Shown in pieces: positions 1 through 9,760 of a DNA stretch of 64,000 nucleotides. The position numbers and the translations under genes are program-made. Each line of letters starts with the position of its first letter. Position 1 is the stretch's first letter. The notes under the pieces are model-generated. The model made no database searches, had not been told where the DNA came from, and was given only the letters and a program-made list of their open reading frames with translations. This DNA comes from Croceicoccus sp. YJ47 (lineage in GTDB: Bacteria; Pseudomonadota; Alphaproteobacteria; Sphingomonadales; Sphingomonadaceae). The stretch covers positions 62,001 through 126,000 of the forward strand of contig NZ_CP067087.1 of NCBI RefSeq assembly GCF_016745095.1, in the 5' to 3' direction.

Positions 1-1009
1 GATCGACCGCTTCTTTGCGGATGGTCAGTTCTTTCACGCGGACAAACGCGCGCGGATCGTCGCGGTGCGCCATCGCCCGCCTGCAATTGCCGAGTCGTCC
101 GATCGGCCGTTCCGGCTGAATACCGGGCGCCTGCGTGACCAGTGGCACACCATGACCCGCACCGCGCTGTCGCCTCGGCTTTCGGCGCATCTGCCCGAAC
201 CGTTTGTGGATGTGCACCGCGAGGACGTCGCACGGCTCGGCCTGAAACCCGCCGATCTGGTGCGCCTGTCGAACGATTGCGGCAGCGCCATCCTGCGCCT
301 GCGTCAGAATGACGAGGTGCGACCCGGCACGCTCTTCGCGCCGATGCACTGGACAGGGGAAAACGCGCCCGCGTCACGGATCGATGCGCTGGTCCCGTCG
401 ATAACCGATCCGCTCTCGGGGCAGCCGGAGACGAAGGCGGCCACGGTGCGTGCCGAAAGGTTCGATGCGCGCTGGCATGGTTTCGCGATCGCGCAGGAGC
501 GCTTCACGCCCGATTGCGAATATTGGGCCCGGGCGCGCACGGGCGCGGGCTACAGGGCCGAGCTTGCCGGTGTGGAAACGCCGGAGAAATGGGAAGACTG
601 GGCGCGAAGCCTGTTCAAACTTCCCGGTGCGGATGCGCAGATCATGCAGGATGCGGCACGCGGTTCGTGCAGGATCGCCTTCCTCGACGGCGAAATCCTG
701 CTCGCCGCGCTTTATGTGGCGCGAAAGCCGATCGCCTTGATGCGGGATTTCCTCGTCGGGCTGCCGGGGAGCGAGGCGAACTGGGCGCTCGCGGGACAGG
801 CGCGCGGCGACGTTCCCGATCCTGGCCCCGTCGTTTGCGCGTGCTTTTCCATCGGACGCAATACCATCGCGCGTGCCGTCGAGGCGGAAAAGCTGAAGAG
901 CGTGGAGGCCATCGGCGCGGCGACGTCGGCGGGCACCAATTGCGGATCGTGCAAGGCGGAACTGCGGCAGATCCTCGCGAAGATCGCGCTAACCGAACCT
1001 GCCGAATAG
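1..1009 (+). CDS. nasA: Assimilatory nitrate reductase catalytic subunit, C-terminal part (5' end outside window)
   Basis: This reading frame enters from the left edge and gives about 335 C-terminal residues of a cytoplasmic molybdopterin nitrate reductase, which reduces nitrate to nitrite. Near residue 40 it has the TGR..DQWHTMTRT segment typical of Mo-bisPGD enzymes, followed by a MopB C-terminal cofactor-binding domain. The last 65 residues form a Bfd-like [2Fe-2S] domain with paired cysteines (VCACFSIG and NCGSCKAEL), the hallmark of NasA rather than periplasmic NapA. It converges on the kinase/phosphatase gene and overlaps its 3' end by about 20 bases. The nitrate transporter and NasST genes nearby support the assignment. 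Confidence 0.93.
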   Translation, partial: IDRFFADGQFFHADKRARIVAVRHRPPAIAESSDRPFRLNTGRLRDQWHTMTRTALSPRLSAHLPEPFVDVHREDVARLGLKPADLVRLSNDCGSAILRLRQNDEVRPGTLFAPMHWTGENAPASRIDALVPSITDPLSGQPETKAATVRAERFDARWHGFAIAQERFTPDCEYWARARTGAGYRAELAGVETPEKWEDWARSLFKLPGADAQIMQDAARGSCRIAFLDGEILLAALYVARKPIALMRDFLVGLPGSEANWALAGQARGDVPDPGPVVCACFSIGRNTIARAVEAEKLKSVEAIGAATSAGTNCGSCKAELRQILAKIALTEPAE

Positions 1010-2772
1010 CAGCACCGCCATCACCATCGATACGAGCGTCGCGATCAGGGCCCAGTTGCGCCACATCGCCTTCGACCCCCGTTCGATCAGCGGGACGAAT
1101 TCGGTGGGGCGCACGGAACTGCGGCTCGCCTTGCGCAATTCGCCGACAAATTCCGACATCGCCTGTTGCCGGTCACCGGGCTCTGGCGACAGTGCCCTCG
1201 CGAGGACCGTGCCGACCGCAGGGGGCATGTCCGGACGCAGTCGGGCGAATGTGGACGTCGTCCTTTCACGCTCCGAAACGAGCGGCTTGCCACTCGCTTC
1301 GCGATCGAAAGGCACGGTGCCGGTCAGCATTTCCCAGCAGATCGCGGCAATCGAAAACAGGTCCGAGAGATTCTGGGCCGCCTCCCCTGCGAGCACTTCG
1401 GGCGCGATATAGTTCAACGAACCCTCTGGCCATTGCGCGATCTCCGCCGATTGAAGATCGGCGAATCCGGCAACCTGGACGGAACCGAAATCGATGATCT
1501 TCGCCGTGCCATCCTCCGCCACGATGATATTTTCCGGCTTCAGGTCGCGGTGGACCATCTCCATCCGGTGGAACACCCGAACGGCCGAAACGATCGACGC
1601 GACGAGCGGCAGGATGTCGTCGCACGCCGGCTCTGGGCGATCCATCATCCAGCGCCGCAGCGTCCGCCCTTCGACATGTTCCGCGACGAAATAGAAGAAC
1701 CGGGTATCCTGCGCGGGAAGCACCTGCATGACCTGCGTATTGCGAATTCGGCGGCCGACCCATTGTTCGACGGCAAAACCTTCGAGATAGCGCAAATCGT
1801 CGGCGAAATTGGCCGATGGTGCCTTGAGGACGTAGCGACCCTCACGATCCGGGCGCTCGACCAGATAGACATGGCTGCGCGCCGAACTGTGGAGCACCTC
1901 CACGACACGCCAGTCGTCGAGGCGATTGCCGATTGCCAGGACCGGCGGAATGGCCCGGCGCGTCAACCGGCCATACGCCTCCGACAGGGTTTCGGAAGGC
2001 AGATCCTCGATGCGGACCATGATGCACGAGACATTGTCCGTGCTGCCCGCCTTCAGCGCGGCGTCGCACAGGCCGGAAGCCGCGCGTTCTATCTCCGCCC
2101 GGTCTCGCGGGGCGGCTTCGCGCAGCATGTTTTCAATGGCATCATGGGAAAGCGAACCGTGGACGCCGTCGCTGGTGAGAACGAACAGGTCGTCCGCGCG
2201 CATCGGTTCCTGCCGATAATCGACGCGGACGTTCGCATCGAGACCCAGTGCCCGCGTCAGGACATCGGTCTCACCAAGATAGGGCGCGGTATGATCTTCG
2301 CTCAGCAGGGTGAGCCGTAGCCGCCCCTGAGGCGATAGCAGCGCGTGTCCCCGACATGCACGATATGCGCGGTGGTCGAACGCGCCACAATGGCGGTGAA
2401 GGTCGTTGCGAAGCCTTCGCTGTCGGCATTGCCGGAGCGGTTCTGCGAATGGAACCAGCTGCTGAGTGACGCGAGCAGGCGGGCGGCGCAATTCTGAACC
2501 GTCCAGCTTTCCGGCGCGTCATAATAATCGCGCGTGAATTGCAGGACGGCGAGCTGCGCCGCGCGATCGGCGTTGCGCGCGCTCGACAGGCCGTCCGCAA
2601 TACAGGCGACAATACCCTTGAAGTGCCGCTGCGCAGCCCCGTCCGGCACTTTTCCGGCGATCGCGTCGTCGTTGCGCAGCTTCGAACCGGCGGCACTGTA
2701 ACCGCCGATGACGGCACGCAAAGTCTGCGAGGGGAACTGGTCCGGCATTGCCGACAGGTCTGTGCTGGCCAA
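989..2772 (-). pseudogene. Fused PP2C phosphatase / Ser-Thr protein kinase of the nitrate locus, one-base frameshift
   Basis: The N-terminal third reads as a PP2C-type phosphatase (ADGLSS, HVGDTRCYRLR, LTSDGVHG, DNVSCIMVRI). A eukaryotic-type kinase follows (HRDLKPENII catalytic loop, IDFGSV metal site) and then one C-terminal membrane segment. Such fusions are known beside nasA/narK in Proteobacteria, but their targets are unclear. The two halves lie in different frames: one base appears to be missing in the C run at about 2321-2328, just after the GDTRCYRLR motif. With one base restored the product would be about 594 residues. I chose the TTG at 2772 because a GGAG sits just upstream; an ATG at 2748 is the alternative. 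It is the last gene of the porin-transporter run, so it is probably cotranscribed with it. Confidence 0.85.
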
Positions 2773-2813
2773 ACTCCGTTCCCTCTCGCAATCGTTACAT
2801 CATCCGCGAAACG

Positions 2814-4298
2814 TCACACGGCCTGCGGTTCGCCCACGGTTCGCCCGACCTGGATCATGGTCACCGTCCCGTGTTCGTCAATCTCGGCAATCTCACCGGT
2901 CGGTTCTTCCAGAAAGAGAAGCGCGATGAAACCGACAACCGCGGTGCCGGCGATGACGAAGAAGAAGGTCGAGGCGTCCACCACCGAATAGACGATAAGA
3001 TAGATGACCGCGCCCACATTGCCGTATGCGCCCGTCATGCCCGCGATCTGCCCGGTCAGCGAACGCCTGATGAGCGGAACCACCGCGAACACCGCGCCCT
3101 CGCCCGCCTGCACGAAGAAAGAGCAGGCCATGGCAGCAACGACCGCCAGCCATAGCGGCCAGGCCGCATCGATGATGCCCATCAAGGCATAGCCGATCGC
3201 AAGGCCCCCGGTCAGGATCAGCAGCACGGATTTGCGGCCGAACCGGTCGGACAACAGGCCGCCGCCGGGGCGCGACATCAAATTCATGAACGCATAGGCC
3301 GATGCGACCATCCCCGCGACCACCGCCGACAGGGCGAACGTGTCGGCGAAGAACAGCGGAAGCATCGAGACAACGGCAAGCTCCGACCCGAAGGTCGCGA
3401 AATAGAGGACGTTGAGGATCGCCACCTGCTTGAACTTGTACCGCTGAAATTCCGGAACCTCCGCAGTGAAGAGGCTGCTGTTGGCGCGGATGGCCAGGAT
3501 CGCGTCATACGCATACAGCATGGCGAGGCCGATATAGACGGCGAGTGCGGTGCTGTCGCTGAAGATGCCGACATTGGTCAGGCGCCATGCCGTCGCGCCG
3601 AGGGCGAGGTAGAGCGGGATTTTCATCACCAGCAGCAGCCACAGATCGCCTTGCGACGTCACTTCCATCGCGGTGGCATTGCGCGGCTTGAAGTATTTCG
3701 ACCCCTCCGGCACGTCCCGCACGCTGAAATAATAGATGAAACCGTAGACCATCGCCATCGCGCCGGTCAGGCCGATCGCCCAGCGCCATCCGTCCTCGCC
3801 CCCGAACAGCAGGGCGATGGTGGGCAGGGTAAAGGCCGCGGCGGCAGAACCGAAATTGCCCCATCCGCCATAAATGCCCTCTGCGGTCCCCAGCTCGTTG
3901 GCAGGAAACCATTCGGAAACCATTCGGATGCCGATGACGAAGCCCGCGCCGATGAAGCCGAGCGCGAAACGCGCCACGGCAAGCTGAACGAAAGTTTCGG
4001 CGAGCGCAAAGGCGAAGCACGGTATCGCCGCGGCGACCAGCAGCGCCGAATAGACCTTTCGCGGGCCGTAGAAATCGGTGAGCATTCCGATCACGATGCG
4101 CGCGGGTATGGTAAGCGCGACATTGAGGATCAGGAGCGTGGTCACCTGATCCTTGGTCAGGTCGAAAGTCTCCTGGATCGCCTGAAGCATCGGCGCGAGG
4201 TTGAACCAGACGACGAACGTCAGGAAGAACGCGAACCAGGTAAAATGCAGCGTGCGCATCTTGCCTGTGAATGAAAACAGATTGAACGATGTCGACAT
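2814..4298 (-). CDS. narK: NarK/NasA-type nitrate/nitrite transporter (MFS)
   Basis: This 494-residue, twelve-helix major facilitator carries the two glycine-rich nitrate signatures of the NNP family: [12 protein letters not shown] around residue 150 and [12 protein letters not shown] around residue 430. It also has conserved arginines in helices 2 and 8, which bind the anion in characterised homologues. It should import nitrate (possibly in exchange with nitrite) across the inner membrane for NasA. The ATG has a clear GAGGAGGG ribosome site 7-8 bases upstream. It lies 16 bases after the porin gene and just before the kinase/phosphatase, so the three likely form one operon under the leader at 5531-5799. 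Confidence 0.93.
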   Translation of the reverse strand: MSTSFNLFSFTGKMRTLHFTWFAFFLTFVVWFNLAPMLQAIQETFDLTKDQVTTLLILNVALTIPARIVIGMLTDFYGPRKVYSALLVAAAIPCFAFALAETFVQLAVARFALGFIGAGFVIGIRMVSEWFPANELGTAEGIYGGWGNFGSAAAAFTLPTIALLFGGEDGWRWAIGLTGAMAMVYGFIYYFSVRDVPEGSKYFKPRNATAMEVTSQGDLWLLLVMKIPLYLALGATAWRLTNVGIFSDSTALAVYIGLAMLYAYDAILAIRANSSLFTAEVPEFQRYKFKQVAILNVLYFATFGSELAVVSMLPLFFADTFALSAVVAGMVASAYAFMNLMSRPGGGLLSDRFGRKSVLLILTGGLAIGYALMGIIDAAWPLWLAVVAAMACSFFVQAGEGAVFAVVPLIRRSLTGQIAGMTGAYGNVGAVIYLIVYSVVDASTFFFVIAGTAVVGFIALLFLEEPTGEIAEIDEHGTVTMIQVGRTVGEPQAV

Positions 4299-4314
4299 GA
4301 TTGGCCCTCCTCAG

Positions 4315-5530
4315 TCAGAACGAAATTTCGGCTTGCAGCCAGACTTTGCGGGTATCGACGGCAAAAGCGTCGGCACGGTAATCGGCGTATTTCGCCAGCA
4401 GCGCGACGGCGCCCAGTTTTACGCCGAGCGAAGCATCGAATTCGGAGCCGTAGTCGATACCGCCCAAATCGCTTTCGAACCGATGGTATGTAAGCGCGGC
4501 CCTCACGCCCGGAACCGGCAGGATCCCGTCAAAATCGTATGATAGCGTTCCATGGTAGTCGCGAATGCCGTTCGCGGGTGTGACGAGGAAGATATCCGCC
4601 CATCCCTGAAACGCGTGGAGCGTGGCCATCGGCGTCTGGAATGCGGCGATCCCCCCGTCGCTTCCCAATTCCTCGTAAGCGGCAACCACGCCGACACCCG
4701 CAATCTTCGCGCCCAGCCTGACATTGTAGAATTCGGCCGTAGTAAGCGACGGGGTTCGCGCCATAATCCGACTGGCTGGCAAATCTCCCTTCGGCTGAAA
4801 GATCGAGGCCGGAGAGGGACATCTTGCCGGCGACCCGCAATCCGTAGGTCTGGCTGGAAAAGACCGGGCGCGTATCGTAATCGATCAGATAGGCGAACCC
4901 GCCCACGTCGACACCCGCCATATTCGTTCCGGCATTCAGAAAGACGAAATCGCCATCGAAATGCGCGTTCGGGCTGTCGACGCCGAAAATGGTGCGCTGG
5001 CTGATGGCGTAGATGGCATCGAGCGCGACGGGCCCCGCCCGCGTCTGTGCGCGGATTGCATCGAACGTCTGCTCGTTCTGGCGCCAGCCGACATTGCCGA
5101 CGAAGCGCGCGTCGTCCAGAACGATGCGCTGGCGGCCCAGTATCGCGCCGGTTCCCTCCTTCATCACCGCAATCTGCAGGCGGTTCAGTTCGAAATTTTC
5201 CGGATCCGCGACCACCGGATACGGTTCGATCCCGTTGAAGGGCAATGTGTCGTTGTACCTGTCGACGGGCGCCAGCGTGCCCTCGGCTTCGGCCAGGACC
5301 GACACGATTCCCGCCTTCACCTCCGCCCCGGCCCGTACGCGGACGGTCACCGCATCGGCATCGTTCGGGACGTTATCCTGCTCCACACCCTCGTAACGAA
5401 GCAGAGCGGTCAGGATCGGATCGAACGTTATTCCCTCGGCAATCGCGACCGGCCCGAGCGGTTGCTCCTCGGCCATGGCGGGCGTCGCGAGTAGCGCGGC
5501 CGATGATACTCCAAGAATAGTGCTTCGCAA
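4315..5530 (-). pseudogene. Alginate-export-like outer-membrane porin of the nitrate operon, one-base frameshift
   Basis: The gene encodes about 404 residues of a beta-barrel protein with a signal peptide (LRSTILGVSSAALLATPAMA, cleaved before EEQPLG) and a C-terminal phenylalanine (AEISF), as expected for a barrel. It resembles the alginate-export porins often found in nas clusters, so a role in nitrate entry is an inference from position. The TTG start at 5530 is chosen because a perfect AGGAGG lies 8 bases upstream; a nearer ATG is out of frame and almost touches the AGGAGG. The frame breaks at about 4735-4738, where one extra base in a GGCC splits the barrel; dropping it gives a continuous VAYYAEFYNVRLG. 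Confidence 0.8.
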
Positions 5531-5607
5531 CGGACATCCCTCCTGCAGCCTGTCACTTCGGTCGATCTCTCCCCACTCCACCCGGCGATGCTGCCGGCAG
5601 CGCACGC

Positions 5608-5653
5608 AAAAAAACCGCCACGACGTGCGATCCGGATCGGATCGGTCGGGCGG
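5608..5653 (-). terminator. Intrinsic terminator inside the porin-narK leader
   Basis: On the minus strand the arms CCGCCCGAC and GTCGTGGCGG pair with one bulge. They enclose a GATCC-rich inner segment that can fold on itself (GATCCG-ATC-CGGATC), and seven T residues follow directly. It lies about 80 bases upstream of the porin start codon rather than downstream of a gene, which suggests attenuation. Confidence 0.6.
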
Positions 5654-5764
5654 CATCGTTGCCACGCATTTTCGGAGTTTCGTGCCGGATAAAACGATGC
5701 CCGCACATTGGGCACCACCGGCTTGCGCACAATATTACGCGATTCGATATTGCGATGCAACAAA

Positions 5765-5793
5765 AACCTTGTTGGCCGGTTGGGCCGGCAATA
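5765..5793 (-). terminator. Weak hairpin after nasS
   Basis: Immediately downstream of the nasS stop, the minus strand reads GCCGG-CCCAA-CCGGC, then 8 bases later a run of five T residues. It may end or thin out the nasTS transcript. The stem is short and the T tract is displaced, so this is tentative. Confidence 0.35.
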
Positions 5794-5799
5794 TTGCTT

Positions 5800-7017
5800 T
5801 CAGATGTGCAGTTGCTTCTGCAGATAGTCCTCCGCCCGGTCCGGGTCGAAGATGTTTCCGTCGAAAAAACCGTTCGCGCTGAGTGTTATTCGTCCCTGCT
5901 GCGCGCCGACAGCGAGCGGCCTCACCAGACTACCCTCGACCTTCGAACTCGCGCCGGGCAGAAGGTCGCCCGTGCCTTCGAGGGCGCGGCGATAAACATC
6001 GGGCCGGAATACCGCGGCCGCCCTGCCTGCCTGAACGGGATCGAAGGCCAGCCCTTCCCAACGCGCGAGTTGGGTATAAAGCCACGTCGCCTGGCTGATC
6101 CACGGGAAATTGGCGGCCTCATCGTACTGGTACATGAAATCCGGGTAGGAAATCGGCGAAGCACCGACCGTCAGGACCAATTGATCGGAAATCGCCCGGC
6201 CCACGATATCGGCCGACCCATCGAGATATTCCGCCCTGGCGAGAATGGCTGCGGCCTGCTGGCGGTTTGCCGGATCGACGAACCACCGGCCCGCCTGGCG
6301 CATTGCGCGGATCAACCCTTCGATCGCTGGCTGGCGGTCGGCAAGGCGCGGCTCCCGCATTGCGAGAACCTTTTCCACACCGCGCCGCCATATCTGCGCG
6401 GTGGCAAGAACGATGCGGCCGGCACCGCGTTCGACCGCGACCGAATTCCACGGTTCGCCCACGCACGATGCGTCAATCTCCCCGTTTGCCAGCGAATCCG
6501 CGCTGAAAGGCGGGGCGATGGTCACGATCTCCACGACCTTGTCCGGGCGGATGCCGCACGCGGACAGCCAGTAGCGGAGCATGTAATTGTGCGAGGAATG
6601 GCGATGGACCACGCCAAAGCGCAAGGGCCGCCCCTGCGCACATCGTTCCAGCGCCACCTCCGCCAGTGCTGCACCCAATTGCGCAGGCTCACCCAGCCCG
6701 GGCTGCGGCCACACGGCATCGGCCAGATCCGTCCTGAAGGTTATCGCATTCCCGTTGAGGCCGAGCACGAATGGTGCGGCGATCGGGCGCGCCGGGCGTC
6801 CCCGGCCGAGCGTCGTGGCAATGGCAAGAGGCGCGAGCAAATGGGCTGCATCCGTATGGCCATAGAGAAGCCGGTCGAGCACGGTCGCCCACGTGACGTC
6901 GCGCGTCAACGTCAGGTCGAGCCCTTCGGCCTCGGCAAAGCCCAGTTCACGTGCGAGAATGGGCAGGCAGGCATCGACCAGCGGCAGGAATCCAATCGTC
7001 AGTTTTTCGCTCATCAT
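5800..7017 (-). CDS. nasS: NasS nitrate/nitrite sensor protein
   Basis: This 405-residue protein resembles the periplasmic nitrate-binding proteins NrtA/CmpA (KLTIGFLPLVDACLPILARE at the N-terminus, HRHSSHNYMLRYWL and CVGEPWNSVA in the body) but has no signal peptide, so it should be cytoplasmic. In the NasST systems of Paracoccus, Azotobacter and Pseudomonas, NasS binds nitrate or nitrite and releases NasT. The gene starts inside the end of nasT (ATGA-type overlap at 7014-7017), consistent with equimolar production. It lies directly upstream of the leader it probably controls. Confidence 0.9.
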   Translation of the reverse strand: MMSEKLTIGFLPLVDACLPILARELGFAEAEGLDLTLTRDVTWATVLDRLLYGHTDAAHLLAPLAIATTLGRGRPARPIAAPFVLGLNGNAITFRTDLADAVWPQPGLGEPAQLGAALAEVALERCAQGRPLRFGVVHRHSSHNYMLRYWLSACGIRPDKVVEIVTIAPPFSADSLANGEIDASCVGEPWNSVAVERGAGRIVLATAQIWRRGVEKVLAMREPRLADRQPAIEGLIRAMRQAGRWFVDPANRQQAAAILARAEYLDGSADIVGRAISDQLVLTVGASPISYPDFMYQYDEAANFPWISQATWLYTQLARWEGLAFDPVQAGRAAAVFRPDVYRRALEGTGDLLPGASSKVEGSLVRPLAVGAQQGRITLSANGFFDGNIFDPDRAEDYLQKQLHI

Positions 7018-7592
7018 CCGCCCTTCATCAACTCGTGCGCGGTGACCACCGCTTCTGCTATGGCCGCGATCCTCCTGTTCGAACTCATCGCCTTCTGGCG
7101 CAATTCGGCATAGGCTTCAGGCTCCGAGCATCGCCTCTCGTTCATCAAGATGCGCTTGGCCCGATCCACCACCTCGCGCTCGTGCAATTGGCCACGCGCC
7201 TGGGCGAGCTCGTCTTCGAGACGAGAGAACGCATCGAACCGCCTGACCGCGAGATCCAGCAACGGCCGTATGCGCGGCGCCGACAGGCCATCGACGACAT
7301 ATGCCGAAACACCGGCATCGATCGACGCCGCAATCGCGTCGTCGTCGCTTTCGTCGACGAACATGGCGATGGGGCGGGCCAGCGCGCGGCTGACCGCGAA
7401 ATACTCTTCGAGAACATCGCGGGCCGGATTGCCGAGGTCCATGATCACGATGTCGGGGTCGATCTCGGCAATCCGCGCCAGCAAAGCCAGCCGGTCGGTG
7501 AGGACGAAGATTTCGGCATCGTCGAACGCCTGTAACCCTTCCTCGATTATCGTAGCCCTCGCCCGGCTTTCATCGATCACGACTATTCGCAT
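7014..7592 (-). CDS. nasT: NasT ANTAR-domain antiterminator
   Basis: The 192-residue protein has an N-terminal receiver-like fold (MRIVVIDE, DIVIMDLGNP) and a C-terminal ANTAR RNA-binding domain (REVVDRAKRILMNERRCSE, then AYAELRQKAMSSNRRIAAI). NasT binds paired hairpins in nas leader RNA and prevents termination; NasS holds it inactive when nitrate is absent. The aspartate in IVIMDLG is present, but NasT proteins generally do not act by phosphorylation. It is the first gene of the nasTS pair. The ATG at 7592 gives a normal full-length protein. Confidence 0.92.
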   Translation of the reverse strand: MRIVVIDESRARATIIEEGLQAFDDAEIFVLTDRLALLARIAEIDPDIVIMDLGNPARDVLEEYFAVSRALARPIAMFVDESDDDAIAASIDAGVSAYVVDGLSAPRIRPLLDLAVRRFDAFSRLEDELAQARGQLHEREVVDRAKRILMNERRCSEPEAYAELRQKAMSSNRRIAAIAEAVVTAHELMKGG

Positions 7593-8019
7593 GCCGGGAT
7601 TGTGCAGCGCAGCATCCGATTAAGCAAGAAAACTCAGATAGAGACGCCTCATAAAATAAGGGGTGGTTTCGATGACGCACCGCGGCGGAGAACCTGTCGA
7701 ATGGAGCTGTTCGTCGAAAGTGGAGCGCTGTCCGTTTTGCGCATTGGCCTCGTCCCGATCTATTCTTCAGGCCATCGGGATTTGCGGCTTTGTCCAAAAG
7801 CGGCCCTTGCGAAATAGCACTCCCGCTTCCCCCATTAGCGCTGTGCATGTCGAACCCTGCACCCTGCGATGTCCTGCCAATACCATGTTTTCGGCACAGT
7901 GCCCGGATACGTGAACAACGGAAATGCGTGGCGGCCGCCGACGCTCCCCTAATCTGACGATAAAGAGTTTTTTATGTCTTGGGCATACAGCGGCGCCGAC
8001 AAAAAGACGGACGATAAGC
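7593..8019. other. Intergenic region between nasT and the two-partner secretion locus
   Basis: This 427-base gap should carry the nasT promoter (minus strand) and that of the secretion pair (plus strand). I see no convincing gene, RNA or IS-fragment match in it. A plus-strand ATG at 7924 is in frame with the translocator but would add an arginine-rich extension before the signal peptide. Confidence 0.4.
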
Positions 8020-9729
8020 TTGAAACGCCAATACAGAGGCCCCGCCGCCCTCGCGGTCGCGGTGTTTGGAACAGCTGTGCCCTTATCCTCGGCCACCGGG
8101 CAATCGATCCCCGCGCCGAGCAGGGTCGTGCCCGAAGCCATCGCACCGCCTTTACCGGAAATCGGGCGCGACACGATCGATCCGCGACGTGCCGACATCG
8201 TCGGGTTGCCTGGCCGGGCGGACGATCTTTCGGTCACGCTGTCCTCGATCCATGTCGCCGGGCTCCGGCCGCGTTATCGCAAACAGGTCGACGCTCTTGT
8301 CGCGCCGCTTGTCGATGTGCGCGTCAAAGTGTCGAGGCTGTACGCGCTCGCCGGGGAGATCGAGGCGATTTTCGCGCGTGACGGCCATATTCTGACCCGC
8401 GTCGTCGTGCCGCCGCAAGCGCTTGCCGATGGCGGGGATCTGCGGCTCGAAATCGTCGAAGGCTTTATCGAAGGCATCGATACCGGCGGACTGCCTCGCC
8501 GTGTGCGCGGAGCCGTGTCCGCGCCGCTGACCCGCCTTGTGAAACGGCCCGGCATCACGCTGCCGGAGATCGAGCGGCAGCTTCTCCTCGCCGGGCGCGC
8601 GGCTGGCGTGACGCTGCGGTCCGCTCTTGTCGCGGGTCAGGAGGCGGGCGGCACGCGCCTCGTTCTGGAGGCAGGCTGGAAACCTGTTTCCGGCACTGTG
8701 ACGATCGATAATCGGCCGGGCGATGTTTACGACAATGCGAAAATCGACGGCCTTGTTGCGATAAACGGCGTGTTGGGTACGGGCGAGCGGATCTATGGCT
8801 ATCTCTCGACCGCGCCGGATCTGGCGCTGACCTCCGCGTCGCCGCTGCGCCGCATTTTCGGCGCGGGTTTCGACATGCCGATCGGTGGCGGCGGGCTGGT
8901 GTTCCATGTTGACGGGATTACCGCCGATATCAATCCGCGCACCCCTGCGAACGTCGCACGGCTTATCGGGACGTTCGAGCGGTTCGGGGCGGGGTTGCGC
9001 TATCCGGTGGTGCTGCGGCGGCGGGAACAGCTCGACGTCGATCTGTCGCTGGAGGCTGTGCGCGAGATACAGACCTTGCCGCAATTCGCGACGGATCTCA
9101 GCCGCGATCGGCTGCGCACGGTGTCGCTCGCGGTGAACTGGCGCAGATCGCGGGGCGCAGCGACGCAAGCCGGTTTGCGCATCGGCCTTGCGCAAGGTCT
9201 CGACGCGCTGGGTGCGCGCACGGTCGATGCGTCGGCGTCCGGTATCCCGTTGTCGCGGCTCGGTGCAAGGCCCGACTATACGGCGCTGCGTGCCGAGAGC
9301 GAGCTTTCCTCCCCCCTGGGCAGAGGGTTTCGCGGCAGCCTCTTTCTTCGCACTCAAATCAGCGCGAGCGGCCCGCTTCCCGCCGCTGCGCAATTTTCGC
9401 TCGATGCGCAGGATGCGGTGGCCGGATACAGCCTTGGCGCGCTGAACGTCGATGAGGGCACGACGGTGCGCGGCGAACTGGCTCGGACGGTTTTACAAGA
9501 GCGGTCCTTCGCCGTTTCGCCCTATCTCCTGGCCGCATACGGGCATGGGCGGCTCAAACGGTAGACCGCGCTGGAACGGGGTCGCGGCGATGCATGGTCC
9601 ATCGGTACCGGCGTTCGCGCGGTCCTGCCCGGATCGCTGAACGGCATGGCGGAGGTCGCCTATGCCAGGGACACGCTGCGCGATGCGGGCGGCGTCCGCC
9701 TCACCGCGAGCCTTGGCCGCAGCTTCTGA
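8020..9729 (+). pseudogene. Two-partner secretion translocator (FhaC/ShlB/HecB family), interrupted by an in-frame TAG
   Basis: The protein would be 569 codons long, with a signal peptide (AALAVAVFGTAVPLSSATGQ), a proline-rich linker, POTRA repeats (IHVAGL..., GHILTRVVVPPQ, LRLEIVEGFIEGI) and an outer-membrane barrel. Such proteins thread one exoprotein across the outer membrane. A TAG at 9562 stops translation after GHGRLKR. The same frame then continues for 55 codons and ends in GRSF, the expected barrel terminus with final phenylalanine. The stop would remove the last strands and probably abolish insertion unless read through. I prefer the TTG at 8020, just before the signal peptide, over the ATG at 7924. 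The partner exoprotein follows 31 bases after the true end. Confidence 0.82.
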
Positions 9730-9760
9730 ATGCGCGGCGGGCTTTGATGGATACCCGATC

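Larger units (their letters stand above)
5531..5799 (-). promoter_or_regulatory. Leader of the porin-narK-kinase operon, candidate NasT antitermination target
   Basis: This 269-base gap separates nasS from the porin start. Read on the minus strand it contains an intrinsic terminator (separate entry, 5608-5653). The 5' arm of that terminator overlaps a segment (AACGATGC, 5653-5660) that can instead pair perfectly over 8 bases with GCATCGTT at 5693-5700. These alternative pairings are what an attenuation leader needs. NasT is an ANTAR RNA-binding protein known in other bacteria to suppress a leader terminator ahead of nitrate genes. I could not identify the pair of six-base ANTAR loops with confidence. 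Confidence 0.5.

Noticed and set aside
5641-5760. A sigma-54 promoter (GG...GC pair) in the nitrate leader
   Set aside because: TGGC and TGC-like pieces occur, but none has the strict -24/-12 spacing and sequence.
7593-7923. Short frames in the nasT-translocator gap as small genes
   Set aside because: None has a ribosome site with recognisable protein features; they look like chance frames.
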